The translations under genes and the position numbers were made by a program. The notes below the pieces were generated by a model, which saw only the letters and a program-made list of their open reading frames with translations, had not been told where the DNA came from and ran no database searches. From contig NZ_QICL01000014.1 in NCBI RefSeq assembly GCF_003201355.1, positions 62,001 to 126,000 on the forward strand: a DNA stretch of 64,000 bases. The letters are read 5' to 3'. How positions within the stretch are numbered: the first letter of the stretch is position 1; every line of letters begins with the position of its first letter. Of this stretch, positions 36,039-44,703 are shown piece after piece. The DNA comes from Indolivaga alginatilytica (GTDB taxonomy: Bacteria; Bacteroidota; Bacteroidia; Bacteroidales; Dysgonomonadaceae).

Positions 36039-37181
36039 ATGAAAAAGGTAAGTTTACTTTTGTGTTTAGCTCTTGCTGGCATAAGTGCTACTGCTCAAGA
36101 GAGCGGAGTTAGTGCTGAGGCAGGAAGAAAAGCAACTTTCACTCGTAACGGATTCTGGGATAACTGGTTTGTCGGTGCAGGTGCAGGTGCTAGTGTTTAT
36201 TTTGGTCCAAGCGATCAACATGCAGATTTTCTAGATCGTATGACTGTTAATCCTTCGGTTTTCGTAGGGAAATGGTTCAACCCATACTTAGGAGTACGTT
36301 TCCGTGGTCAAGGTGGAAAAATCCATACTTTCAGTGGAAATCAAGGTCAAAACATGTATAGCATGACTCATGTTAATGCTACTGTGGATTTCATGTTCAA
36401 CGTAACAAACTACTTAGGTAAATACAATGAGAATCGTTTTTATAACTTTATTCCTACTGTAGGTGTTGGTTATGATCATCGTTTTGAAAACAAATTCAAA
36501 CACCGTGGGTTCAATGGTCCTACATTCAATGCAAGTTTATTGAATACATTCAGAATTACAGATAAATTATCGGCATTTGCTGAAGTTGGTGGATTCATTG
36601 TAGAAAGAAGATTTGATAGAGGTCCTCAAGGTAAAACTCATTGGAATGGAATCGCTACAGGTACTGCAGGTCTTATCCTGAAAGTTGGTAAAGTTGGATT
36701 CGAAGAAGCTGTTCTTATGGACACAGATTTACTTAATGACTTGAACGGACAAATCAACAAGTTGAGAAGAGAAAATGATGATTTGAGAAATCGCAAACCA
36801 AATTGTCCTCCAGCTGTTGTATGTCCTGAGGCTCCAGTCCAAGTTGCAGCTCCGGATACTTACATTCCTAATGTGGTATTCTTCCGTTTAAATAGCGCTA
36901 ACATTGATAACAATCAAGAAGTTAGTATCTATAACACAGCTCAATTCTTGAAATCTAACCCAGATGCTAAGATTAAGATCATTGGTTATGCTGACAAATT
37001 AACAGGTACAGCAGAATACAATCTTAAACTATCTGAAAGACGTGCAAGAAACGTTGCTAAAGTTCTTACTGATAAATACAAAATCAGTAGCGACCGCATC
37101 AAAATTGAATGGAAAGGTTCTTCTGAGCAACCATACAAAGAAAATGCATGGAACCGTGTTGCTATCTTCTTCGCTCAATAA
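36039..37181 (+). CDS. OmpA-family outer membrane protein
   Basis: A 380-residue outer membrane protein with an N-terminal signal peptide ending near ISATAQ. The first half is a beta-barrel-like domain with many aromatic/Gly strands. A short helical linker follows at about residues 232-255 (LNGQINKLRRENDDLRN), and the last 120 residues form an OmpA peptidoglycan-binding domain: IGYADKLTGTAEYNLKLSERRARNVAKVL. It resembles Pgm6/7-type OmpA of Porphyromonas. Start is ATG 36039; a TTG at 36033 is in frame but less likely. Such proteins anchor the outer membrane to the wall and are abundant. Confidence 0.9.
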   Translation: MKKVSLLLCLALAGISATAQESGVSAEAGRKATFTRNGFWDNWFVGAGAGASVYFGPSDQHADFLDRMTVNPSVFVGKWFNPYLGVRFRGQGGKIHTFSGNQGQNMYSMTHVNATVDFMFNVTNYLGKYNENRFYNFIPTVGVGYDHRFENKFKHRGFNGPTFNASLLNTFRITDKLSAFAEVGGFIVERRFDRGPQGKTHWNGIATGTAGLILKVGKVGFEEAVLMDTDLLNDLNGQINKLRRENDDLRNRKPNCPPAVVCPEAPVQVAAPDTYIPNVVFFRLNSANIDNNQEVSIYNTAQFLKSNPDAKIKIIGYADKLTGTAEYNLKLSERRARNVAKVLTDKYKISSDRIKIEWKGSSEQPYKENAWNRVAIFFAQ

Positions 37182-37206
37182 TATTAGCGTAGAATATAAA
37201 ATAAAA

Positions 37207-37238
37207 AGAAGCTATCTTAGGATGGCTTCTTTTTTTTA
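37207..37238 (+). terminator. Terminator after the OmpA gene
   Basis: AGAAGCTATC pairs with GATGGCTTCT (one G-U) around a TTAG loop, followed by TTTTTTTT. Confidence 0.85.
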
Positions 37239-37301
37239 TCTCATTATTGTGAATAGAAAAGATAACTATTTTTTATCCACGATATATTAGCAGAGATGAT
37301 A

Positions 37302-37346
37302 TCTGAAAAAAAGAAAACCGAGCAATGATAATTTTTGCCCGGTTTC
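37302..37346 (-). terminator. Minus-strand terminator of the small secreted-protein gene
   Basis: On minus, AAACCGGGC pairs with GCTCGGTTT across a loop, followed by TCTTTTTTTC. Confidence 0.75.
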
Positions 37347-37369
37347 CAATATTAGTTCAGTTAATGAAT

Positions 37370-37738
37370 TTATTTTTCAGCTACTAAAGCAGTGTTATTG
37401 CTGTTAATAGAAGTCATATTCAATACTATCAGATATTTCTTATATTGCTCTGCAGACAATACATTTTTTGTATTTGCTAAGTTAAAAGCCAGAGCTTTTC
37501 TTACTTCTTTTTCTGAATCTGCACCACTGCGAGAAGCCTTTTCCATTTTTTGAGAAGATAATTCGAATATTTCTTTCAAATATCTTTGTTGTTCATAATC
37601 TGCTCCCAAATAGTTAACAAGTCCGCTAAATTTTTCTTTTTCATTTAATTTTGAAAGAAATGCATAGTTGCCATCTGCAGCGAAAGAAATAGAACTTAAT
37701 GAAAAAAGAGCAACTGCTAAAATAAATAAACGTTTCAT
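37370..37738 (-). CDS. Small secreted protein, unknown function
   Basis: A 122-residue exported protein with signal peptide MKRLFILAVALFSLSSISFA. The mature part is mostly helical and charged (LNEKEKFSGLVNYLG, then ELSSQKMEKASRSGADSEKEV, then LSAEQYKKYLIVLN). No known family. It stands alone between the OmpA gene and gdhA. A leader promoter and a hairpin-T tract lie just upstream (37804-37894), suggesting attenuation. Confidence 0.7.
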   Translation of the reverse strand: MKRLFILAVALFSLSSISFAADGNYAFLSKLNEKEKFSGLVNYLGADYEQQRYLKEIFELSSQKMEKASRSGADSEKEVRKALAFNLANTKNVLSAEQYKKYLIVLNMTSINSNNTALVAEK

Positions 37739-37794
37739 AACCTAAAAATTTTAAATAAAACAATCTTTTGATGACCGTAATTGTAACCTAACCT

Positions 37795-37848
37795 AAATAA
37801 AAAAAGACAGAACACACCTATGTTTTTAATTCATGGTATATTCTGTCT
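37795..37848 (-). terminator. Leader terminator/attenuator ahead of the small secreted-protein gene
   Basis: On minus, AGACAGAA (37848-37841) pairs with TTCTGTCT (37811-37804), with inner pairing of CCATG and CATAGG, followed by TTTTTTTATTTAGG. It begins within about 10 bases of the predicted start of transcription. Transcripts would stop before reaching the ATG at 37738 unless read-through occurs. Confidence 0.6.
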
Positions 37849-37862
37849 GTAGATTTATGATA

Positions 37863-37894
37863 CAAATATAGCACATTTTTTTAGATAAAACAAA
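37863..37894 (-). promoter_or_regulatory. Bacteroidetes-type promoter of the small secreted-protein gene
   Basis: On minus, TTTG (37894-37891), a 20-base spacer, then TATATTTG (37870-37863): a full consensus match. Start would be near 37856, directly before the leader hairpin. Confidence 0.75.
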
Positions 37895-38132
37895 TTAAAT
37901 AAGACTTCTGTGATATTTTAATATTGAAAATCTCGATAAGGTATCATTCTGATTTATATCTGGACGTTTCTTCATAGTTATTTAATAATTATGTCATATT
38001 TTGGAAGCGATTTATTGTTTTGTCTTTTTTTATTAACATTTACGTAATACGTGAAGTGTCTTTTTTCTATTCTTTTCGAGTTAAATATGACGTTTTAATA
38101 TTAAATAAAAAATAATATATCATAACTCAATA

Positions 38133-38164
38133 TTTGCGTGTCTCTAAAAAACAAACTATCTTTA
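38133..38164 (+). promoter_or_regulatory. Putative promoter of gdhA
   Basis: TTTG at 38133-38136, a 20-base spacer, then TATCTTTA at 38157-38164 (one base off consensus). The start would be near 38171, about 38 bases before the ATG. Confidence 0.55.
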
Positions 38165-38208
38165 TCGCACTTATCTTTCAAATTAAAAACAGAATAATAT
38201 CTTACTAG

Positions 38209-39543
38209 ATGAAAACAGAACAAACCTTATCTGAATTAAAGCGTCGATTTCCGAATGAACCAGAGTACCATCAAGCAGTACATGAAGTTCTGGAATCCAT
38301 TGAAGAAGTATATAATCAGCACCCTGAATTTGAAAAAGCGAATCTTATTGAAAGACTTTGTATTCCGGAGCGTATTTTTTCTTTCCGTGTAACATGGGTA
38401 GACGATAAAGGAAAGGTACATGTTAATATGGGATATCGAGTACAACATAGTAATGCAATAGGACCGTATAAAGGAGGGATACGTTTTCACTCATCGGTAA
38501 ACCTATCTATCCTTAAGTTCTTGGCATTTGAACAAACCTTTAAAAACTCATTGACAACTTTACCTATGGGTGGTGGAAAAGGTGGTTCGGATTTTAATCC
38601 TAAAGGGAAATCGAATGCAGAGATCATGAGATTCTGCCAGGCATTTGTTACGGAACTTTGGAATCATATTGGTCCAGATACGGATGTGCCTGCCGGGGAT
38701 ATTGGTGTCGGTGGACGTGAAGTCGGTTTTATGTTTGGTATGTATAAAAAATTGGCTCGTGAATTTACAGGAACTTTCACGGGTAAAGGCTTGACTTTTG
38801 GAGGATCATTGATTCGTCCTGAAGCAACAGGATATGGAAATGTGTATTTTCTACTGGAAATGTTGAAGACTCGCAATATAGATATTAAAGGTAAAAAGTG
38901 TCTGGTATCGGGTTCCGGTAATGTGGCTCAGTATACTTGTGAGAAACTGATCGAACTGGGAGCTATCCCAATGACCCTTTCAGATTCTGATGGCTATATC
39001 TACGATCCGGAAGGTATCACTCTTGAGAAATTGGAGTATGTGAAAGAACTTAAAGATCTTTATCGAGGACGTATTAAAGAATACGCTGAAAAATATAACT
39101 GTAAATTTGTTGCCGGTGGACGTCCTTGGAATGAAGTGGCTGACATTGCATTACCTTCTGCAACTCAGAATGAGTTGAACGGTGATGATGCCAGAGCTCT
39201 TACCGCTAATGGTGTTATTGCAGTGTCGGAAGGTGCTAATATGCCATCGACTCCTGAGGCTGTAAATGTATTTTTGGATGCGAAAATATTGTATGCCCCG
39301 GGTAAAGCGGCTAATGCAGGCGGAGTATCAGTATCGGGCTTGGAGATGTCTCAAAATTCAGGACGTTTAAGTTGGTCTATCGAGGAAGTTGACGAGAGAT
39401 TGAAAGTAATCATGTCTGATATTCATGAGAACTGTTCTAAATATGGAAAAGATGCTGATGGTTTTGTGAATTATGTAAAAGGTGCAAATATTGCAGGCTT
39501 TATGAAAGTGGCAAGAGCAATGATGGCACAAGGTATAATATAA
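38209..39543 (+). CDS. gdhA: Glutamate dehydrogenase
   Basis: A 444-residue hexameric glutamate dehydrogenase, linking 2-oxoglutarate and ammonia to glutamate. Catalytic segments: KGGIRFHSSVN, LPMGGGKGGSDFNPKGK (active-site Lys), VPAGDIGVGGREVGFMFGMYK, and the NAD(P) fold SGSGNVAQYTCEKL. Length and motifs match bacterial NADP-type enzymes, but coenzyme preference is not certain from sequence. It ends at a terminator shared with the following convergent gene. Confidence 0.97.
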   Translation: MKTEQTLSELKRRFPNEPEYHQAVHEVLESIEEVYNQHPEFEKANLIERLCIPERIFSFRVTWVDDKGKVHVNMGYRVQHSNAIGPYKGGIRFHSSVNLSILKFLAFEQTFKNSLTTLPMGGGKGGSDFNPKGKSNAEIMRFCQAFVTELWNHIGPDTDVPAGDIGVGGREVGFMFGMYKKLAREFTGTFTGKGLTFGGSLIRPEATGYGNVYFLLEMLKTRNIDIKGKKCLVSGSGNVAQYTCEKLIELGAIPMTLSDSDGYIYDPEGITLEKLEYVKELKDLYRGRIKEYAEKYNCKFVAGGRPWNEVADIALPSATQNELNGDDARALTANGVIAVSEGANMPSTPEAVNVFLDAKILYAPGKAANAGGVSVSGLEMSQNSGRLSWSIEEVDERLKVIMSDIHENCSKYGKDADGFVNYVKGANIAGFMKVARAMMAQGII

Positions 39544-39564
39544 TATATTAGTCAGCGATTTATA

Positions 39565-39601
39565 AAAAATAAGAGCCGCTTTTAAGTGGCTCTATTTTTT
39601 T
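39565..39601. terminator. Terminator after gdhA
   Basis: AGAGCCGCTT pairs with AAGTGGCTCT around a small loop, with A- and T-rich flanks on both sides. It probably also helps the convergent transcript. Confidence 0.85.
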
Positions 39602-39638
39602 AGTTAACTTTCAAGTAAGGAGATGTTATCGTTGTGGT

Positions 39639-39688
39639 GGCGAACGGATGTGTTCGCTTAAATATAGGGCAGATATATAGGTCTGCCC
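39639..39688. repeat. Pair of REP-like palindromes between convergent genes
   Basis: GGCGAACGGATGTGTTCGC (39639-39657) and GGGCAGA/TCTGCCC (39667-39688) lie back to back just beyond the stop of the receiver/PEP-synthase-like gene. Their stems and the TGTG or TATAT centres resemble another palindrome at 42963-42980. Confidence 0.5.
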
Positions 39689-42640
39689 CTACTTTAATAC
39701 AACACCGTATTTTTTCTTTCCGTTTATTTTTATGACCAAAGGATTTGAGAATCTTACGTGCCGAATTGCATCCGATTCATATAGTGCAGGCAAACTGTTA
39801 AGGTAGGGTTCATCAAAAGTACCTTCATTCTCCAAATAAGAATTGATAGTGAAATATCCTACGCCGAAAGATGTCAGGTTCTGAAAGAAGTGTGTCCCTT
39901 GACTGGGTTCTATCCGATAGTTTTCGAGTCCCGATTCAACCAGTAGTCTTGCATTGCTTATATGAGGCCATTTTACAGGGATTCCCAGCCACGAATCGCT
40001 ACTTCCCCACCTTCCGGGTCCTACCAGAATATAACCTCTGTCTTCTTCCGTAAATTGCTTATTCAATTTTTCTATTTCATAGGCTAATAGCTGGTTATTG
40101 GAGGCATTAAAATTTTCGGTTTTAACGTATATGATATCATATACATCGTCTGTAATACCATTACCTAAAGCATTATTTGACGTTAGAATGGTATCCTCTA
40201 CAGCTATTTTGGTAAGATCTTCATTTAAGGCTTCTTTATTCTGAACAATAGGTCTGATCTGAAGCAGATAAAATGTTGCTTCATCTTTATTTTTCAGATT
40301 AACGGCGAATTCGATTTCTACTGCCCGCCCCATTTCGAATTGAGTTATCGCCAATACTTTTTGAAGTACACTTGCTAACGGGAACAACTCATGTTGAAGT
40401 ATGTTTGCAAAAGATATAATTTTACGCCCACCCTCATAAAAACCTTCATATATAGTTTGATCGATAGGATCGAATGTCGAGACAATGAAACGCAAGGAGT
40501 CATCAGTTACAGCATCATTTACATTTAACTTCAATAAATTGAAACCGTCATTGATTGAAAATTCCTGTGTGATATCTTCCATATCAAGAGCATAGAACTG
40601 TCTTTGAGTCTCTCTCAATGCAAAATCAACAGAACTTAATTGTAAGATATTATGGGGGTGATAGGGTGAAAATCGTAATGTAGTTCCACCATCTACTATA
40701 TATTTTCCAAGCCCTAATGCTATGTTGGCTATACCTTCTTCGGCTTTTTCATGTCCGATAGGGTAAAAGTTGAGTGAGCGTGTTACACCCGACATGGTAG
40801 GGTAGAATCGGTTTCCATATCTGCTTCCCACAACTTCCTGTAAAACTATTCCCATTTTTTCCTGATCTATGACATTCTGAGTTGCTGTCATATAGGCTTT
40901 GCTGTCAGCATAAAATACCGAAGCGTACACCGATTTTACAGCAGCTTTTACCAGTTGTACCATTTTTTGCTTGTCTTCCAAAGCCGGAACCATATAGGTT
41001 GAATATATACCTGCAAAGGGTTGATAATAGGAGTCTTCCAGTAAACTCGATGAACGTATGGCTAAAGGTGACTTAACCGCTTCGAAGAAAGTAAGGAAAT
41101 CATCATCCAGACTTTCCGGTAAATCGGCCTCTAAGAAATGTTGAAGAATTTCTTCATCACTTTTATCTGATAATGCGATTGTATAGAGATTGTTAGACTC
41201 CATGAAATCATCAAAGATATCCGTACATAATACTACTGTTTTGGGGAGTAATACAGGGAAATTAGGATTCTCATTCAGTTCGAAGTTTGTTTTTACAATG
41301 TTCCCAAGAAATGCAAGGCCTCTTCCTTTCCCTCCCAATGATCCGTTGCCGATACGTGCAAAATTAGAGAATTCATCGAAACGGTCTTTTTCGAATACGG
41401 CAATTACGCCCGAGTTCTTCATCCTTCGGTATTCGACTATCGTATCATAAATAATTTTTCGGGCTTCCTCTATATTGGTGAGATCATTAAAGTCGATTTT
41501 TTTCAGAGTTTCAGCAATAGGAAACATCGCTCTGGAATAGAGAAACCTGGAGAAATGATTATGAGACATATGATAAATTAAAGATTTATCAGGTATCGTT
41601 AATATTGATTTCTGTAGATCTTTTAAATTTTTTATGCGGACAATCTCTTCTTTTGTATCAGGGTCTATTATGATAAAATCACCAAAACCAAACTGCTCAA
41701 TAATTTGTGTTCTCAGATCCAAAGGATAGCTTTTCGAGTTCTTATCGATAAAGCTGCACGAAAGCTCATCGGCATATACTTTGTTACTTACTTCTGACGA
41801 ATTGAATATGATGGGCAGAAACCGGTCTTGAGTCTTTATCCATTTAGCAAGGTTATAGCCTGCCAGTTTTTCCTTAAAACCTCCGTGCATGTAACTCATA
41901 TCTGTAACGATACCCAGAATATTGTCTTTATATTGAGTGTATATAACGGCAGCTTCTTCATAACTACGTGCTAAGAGTATTTTAGGTCTGCCTCGCATTC
42001 GGAGCATTTTTTGATGTTCGTTTAAGGCTTCCTTTGAGAACTCGCGGGACTCCTTAAGTACGATCTTAAATAATGCGGATAATGCCGAAGAATAAAACCG
42101 TATAGAATCCTCAACCAATAATATAATTTGCACACCTACCATTTGGGTATCGTGTTCAACATTCATCGAATCTTCTATCAGTTTAATGATTGCCAGCAGC
42201 AGGTTAGAATTTCCCAGCCAACTGAAAACATAATCGGCAAAAGTAAGGTCTTCGGTCGAAAAACGTTTGGATACTTCTTTAGAGAAGGCAGTCATTACCA
42301 CTAGAGGAATTTCAGAATACAACCTTTTGATTTCTCTTGCTGTTGCGAACATATCGGAATCATCCATGTTCGGCATGTAAATTACCAGTTCGTAATGATT
42401 GTCTCTGAGATGATTAAATGCATCCTCTGCTGTTGATACCTGAGTAAATCGGGGAGGGTAGCGTAGGTTCAGAGACGTGTATTCATCAAATATCTGCTCA
42501 TCAACACGTCCGTCTTCTTCCAATATAAAGATGTCGTATTTGGTTGCTATAAGTAGTATATTGTAGATACGCTTATTCATCAGGCTGGCAAATGAAGTAT
42601 CTTTAAATTGAAATCGTTTTATATCTGATATATTCTGCAT
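39689..42640 (-). CDS. Receiver-like / PEP-synthase-like ATP-grasp fusion
   Basis: A 983-residue protein. Residues about 25-140 resemble a response-regulator receiver (NILLIATKYDIFILEEDG, VIYMPNMDDSDMFATAREI, PLVVMTAFSK). About 168-290 are a second receiver-like domain (QIILLVEDSIRFYSSALS, GIVTDMSYMHGG). From about 430 there is a PEP-synthase/PPDK N-terminal ATP-binding domain: NGSLGGKGRGLAFLGNIV, SPLAIRSSSLLEDSYYQPFAGIYSTY and a late VGPGRWGSSDSWLGIPV. I see no phospho-His swivel domain or PEP-binding C-terminal domain, so it is not a full PEP synthase. It may be a regulated kinase or phosphotransferase. It is convergent with gdhA and monocistronic. Confidence 0.75.
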   Translation of the reverse strand: MQNISDIKRFQFKDTSFASLMNKRIYNILLIATKYDIFILEEDGRVDEQIFDEYTSLNLRYPPRFTQVSTAEDAFNHLRDNHYELVIYMPNMDDSDMFATAREIKRLYSEIPLVVMTAFSKEVSKRFSTEDLTFADYVFSWLGNSNLLLAIIKLIEDSMNVEHDTQMVGVQIILLVEDSIRFYSSALSALFKIVLKESREFSKEALNEHQKMLRMRGRPKILLARSYEEAAVIYTQYKDNILGIVTDMSYMHGGFKEKLAGYNLAKWIKTQDRFLPIIFNSSEVSNKVYADELSCSFIDKNSKSYPLDLRTQIIEQFGFGDFIIIDPDTKEEIVRIKNLKDLQKSILTIPDKSLIYHMSHNHFSRFLYSRAMFPIAETLKKIDFNDLTNIEEARKIIYDTIVEYRRMKNSGVIAVFEKDRFDEFSNFARIGNGSLGGKGRGLAFLGNIVKTNFELNENPNFPVLLPKTVVLCTDIFDDFMESNNLYTIALSDKSDEEILQHFLEADLPESLDDDFLTFFEAVKSPLAIRSSSLLEDSYYQPFAGIYSTYMVPALEDKQKMVQLVKAAVKSVYASVFYADSKAYMTATQNVIDQEKMGIVLQEVVGSRYGNRFYPTMSGVTRSLNFYPIGHEKAEEGIANIALGLGKYIVDGGTTLRFSPYHPHNILQLSSVDFALRETQRQFYALDMEDITQEFSINDGFNLLKLNVNDAVTDDSLRFIVSTFDPIDQTIYEGFYEGGRKIISFANILQHELFPLASVLQKVLAITQFEMGRAVEIEFAVNLKNKDEATFYLLQIRPIVQNKEALNEDLTKIAVEDTILTSNNALGNGITDDVYDIIYVKTENFNASNNQLLAYEIEKLNKQFTEEDRGYILVGPGRWGSSDSWLGIPVKWPHISNARLLVESGLENYRIEPSQGTHFFQNLTSFGVGYFTINSYLENEGTFDEPYLNSLPALYESDAIRHVRFSNPLVIKINGKKKYGVVLK

Positions 42641-43029
42641 ATATTTATAAGAGCTCTAATGAATTGTATATTTACTTAAAGTTTAAAAATAGGAATAATA
42701 ATTTGGCTTGGAAAATGAGTGATGAAAAACTTCTACAATAAGATGACATTAGTTACAAAAAGGTATCACGAAAGTTACAAAGGTGACTAATTAATGTAAC
42801 TTTTCTTGTTTTATTAAAGTGCTGTAAGTTAGTGCTTAATTGTTGAAAAGGTTACAAAAGTAACAAAAGTGACACTTTTTGTATGGTTTTTCTTTTCTAC
42901 CTTTAAATAACAATGCTCTGCCCTTTGTAGATAGATAAAATAATTCAAAGGATTGATTGTATGGGCGTATGTGTACGCCTGATATGCAAATAAGAGTGAA
43001 AGATTTTTTTACCCTTACAAAAAAAGATT
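42641..43029. other. Intergenic stretch with iterated GTTACAAAAG-like motifs
   Basis: Motifs of the form GTTACAAAAG(G/T) occur at 42752, 42774, 42794 (reverse) and 42851 (the last as GTTACAAAAGTAAC), and a GGGCGTatgtgtACGCC palindrome lies at 42963-42980. The stretch separates the divergent receiver-like fusion and the flavin monooxygenase. Probable site array for a DNA-binding regulator; no gene seen. Confidence 0.45.
42963..42980. repeat. REP-like palindrome
   Basis: GGGCGT and ACGCC pair around ATGTGT. It resembles the pair at 39639-39688 in its GC-rich stems and TGTG centre. Confidence 0.45.
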
Positions 43030-44046
43030 ATGGAACAGAAAAAAATAAAATTAAGTGTACTGGATCAGTCACCTATCAATAAGAATAAAACAGCCTCGGA
43101 GGCTTTGATTGAAACAACTCAACTGGCTGAACTTACCGATCGGTTGGGGTATACCCGCTTTTGGGTGTCGGAACATCACAATGCCGAAAGTCTGGTGGGA
43201 ACTTCGCCCGAAATACTGATTGCTCATTTGGCTAACCATACCAAGAATATACGTTTGGGATCGGGAGGTATTATGCTTCCTAACCACAGTGCATTAAAGA
43301 TGTCCGAAAATTTCAGGCTCCTTGAAGCATTATATCCTAATCGTATCGATATGGGTATAGGTCGGGCACCCGGTACGGACCGATTGACAGCATCGTTACT
43401 CAACCCTAACAATCGTTTCGATGAGCAGGATTTTATACAGCAACTTTATCATCTTGATAATTTCTTTCATGATGCCGATAAAAAAGATACTATCTATAGT
43501 AAAGTAAAAGCATACCCTTCAATTCCGACAGTGCCTCACCGTTGGTTGTTAACTTCGAGTGGAGAGAGTGGGGCGATTGCTGCTCATTTTGGTATGGGCT
43601 TATCTTATGCACAGTTTATAAATCCGCACTTGGGAGCAAATGTTATAAGAGAATATCGGAAAAACTTCAAACCCTCGGAGGACTTGAAAGCTCCACAAGC
43701 TAACGTCGCTATATTCGCATTTTGTAACGAGGATGAAGAGGTCGTAAGAAAACAGCAGGCTGTGATGGATTACCGATTTATTCAATTGGAGCGTGGTGGA
43801 GGTCTTGCTCCTGTAGTCTATGAAGATATTAAACATATGCCTTATTCGGAGTTTGAATTACAAAGAATTAAAGTAAACAGAGGCAGGACAATATTTGCGA
43901 CTCCCGAAATAATGAAAGAGAAGTTAATCGCTTTAGCAGAAGATTATGAGGTGGATGAAATAATGCTTGTAACTTATGCCGAAAAATTCGAAGATAGACT
44001 TCATTCCTATGAATTATTAGCAGAAATATTTCAGTTAGGTAATTGA
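43030..44046 (+). CDS. LLM-class flavin-dependent monooxygenase
   Basis: A 338-residue luciferase-like TIM-barrel enzyme that uses reduced flavin to oxidise an unknown substrate. Near the N-terminus is KLSVLDQSPINKNKTASEAL, then RFWVSEHHNAESLVGTSPEILIAHLA, and RIDMGIGRAPGTDR, which fits the MsnO8/YwcH-like branch. The C-terminal half has GTPEIMKEKL-like text (ATPEIMKEKLIALAEDYEVDEIML), typical of the family. It precedes the inverted-repeat element and is not in an obvious operon. Confidence 0.85.
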   Translation: MEQKKIKLSVLDQSPINKNKTASEALIETTQLAELTDRLGYTRFWVSEHHNAESLVGTSPEILIAHLANHTKNIRLGSGGIMLPNHSALKMSENFRLLEALYPNRIDMGIGRAPGTDRLTASLLNPNNRFDEQDFIQQLYHLDNFFHDADKKDTIYSKVKAYPSIPTVPHRWLLTSSGESGAIAAHFGMGLSYAQFINPHLGANVIREYRKNFKPSEDLKAPQANVAIFAFCNEDEEVVRKQQAVMDYRFIQLERGGGLAPVVYEDIKHMPYSEFELQRIKVNRGRTIFATPEIMKEKLIALAEDYEVDEIMLVTYAEKFEDRLHSYELLAEIFQLGN

Positions 44047-44067
44047 TCTTCAATGATAAGTTAGTAA

Positions 44068-44525
44068 TAAATGTTCTATTATAATTTTCTACGCGCAATC
44101 GAAGATTGCTTGTGTTCCTTTTGTCTAACGCCACAAAAGGAACCAAAAGGGCAAGTGCTTCGTGGCTCGCCTATCTGACTTAAGCTCGTGGGCTAAACTA
44201 AACCTATTGCCTATCGGCACGTTTAGTTTTACACCCACTTTGCTCGTCAGAAACGGCTGCGCCACTGATGCACTAAGGCTGGCGCACGCAATCGAAAATT
44301 GTCCGTCAGGCTTCCGACCTTGTCGGTTGCACGGGGTACCCGCAGGGCGAATGAAAGCGTTAAGAAACAAAAAGAAATTGGCGTTAAAAGTAATTTTTTG
44401 TTTTAGCTTTCGAGCACGTAGCGGGTCGGGCAAAGAGGTACAGTCTTGATCTTTTGTTTCGTTTTGCATCAAGGCAAAATGAAAAACAAACCCGATAGGG
44501 TGCGTTAGAAATAATAGAACATTTA
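44068..44525. mobile_element. 458-bp element with 15-bp perfect terminal inverted repeats (MITE-like)
   Basis: TAAATGTTCTATTAT at 44068-44082 is the exact reverse complement of 44511-44525, and imperfect matching continues inward (TTCTAcGCgC). The interior is markedly more GC-rich than its surroundings and contains hairpins near each end: GTTCCTTTTGT/ACAAAAGGAAC (44114-44143) and GTTTCGTTTTGC/GCAAAATGAAAAAC (about 44457-44486). It has open frames on both strands, but none has a family, and the sequence looks like a dispersed non-coding repeat. No obvious target-site duplication was seen. Confidence 0.6.
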
Positions 44526-44549
44526 CTTTTAACTACAGAAGCAATAAAA

Positions 44550-44562
44550 AGGTCTGCGACCT
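44550..44562. repeat. Dispersed 13-bp palindrome, copy 3
   Basis: AGGTCTGCGACCT, preceded by AAAA and followed by TAAAATAATAAA, lies upstream of asd. Confidence 0.55.
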
Positions 44563-44703
44563 TAAAATAATAAATATCCAAGGTTACTTACAACTCAGAG
44601 TAATAAAAATTTATATATTTGCATATTGGGTTTCTATGTCCGCTTAAGAATGGAGACTCCCTATAATAAACGAAATATTATTTATTCAAATTCTCTAGAA
44701 AAA

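Larger units (their letters stand above)
37739..38208. other. Divergent intergenic region: leader terminator and two promoters
   Basis: Contains the leader promoter and hairpin for the small secreted-protein gene (minus, 37795-37894) and the gdhA promoter (plus, 38133-38164). The centre is A/T-rich; I see no gene in it. Confidence 0.7.

Noticed and set aside
44125-44472. Overlapping open frames on both strands within the inverted-repeat element
   Set aside because: They have no recognised domain, lack good ribosome sites, overlap one another on opposite strands and lie inside a dispersed repeat. Such frames are usually spurious.
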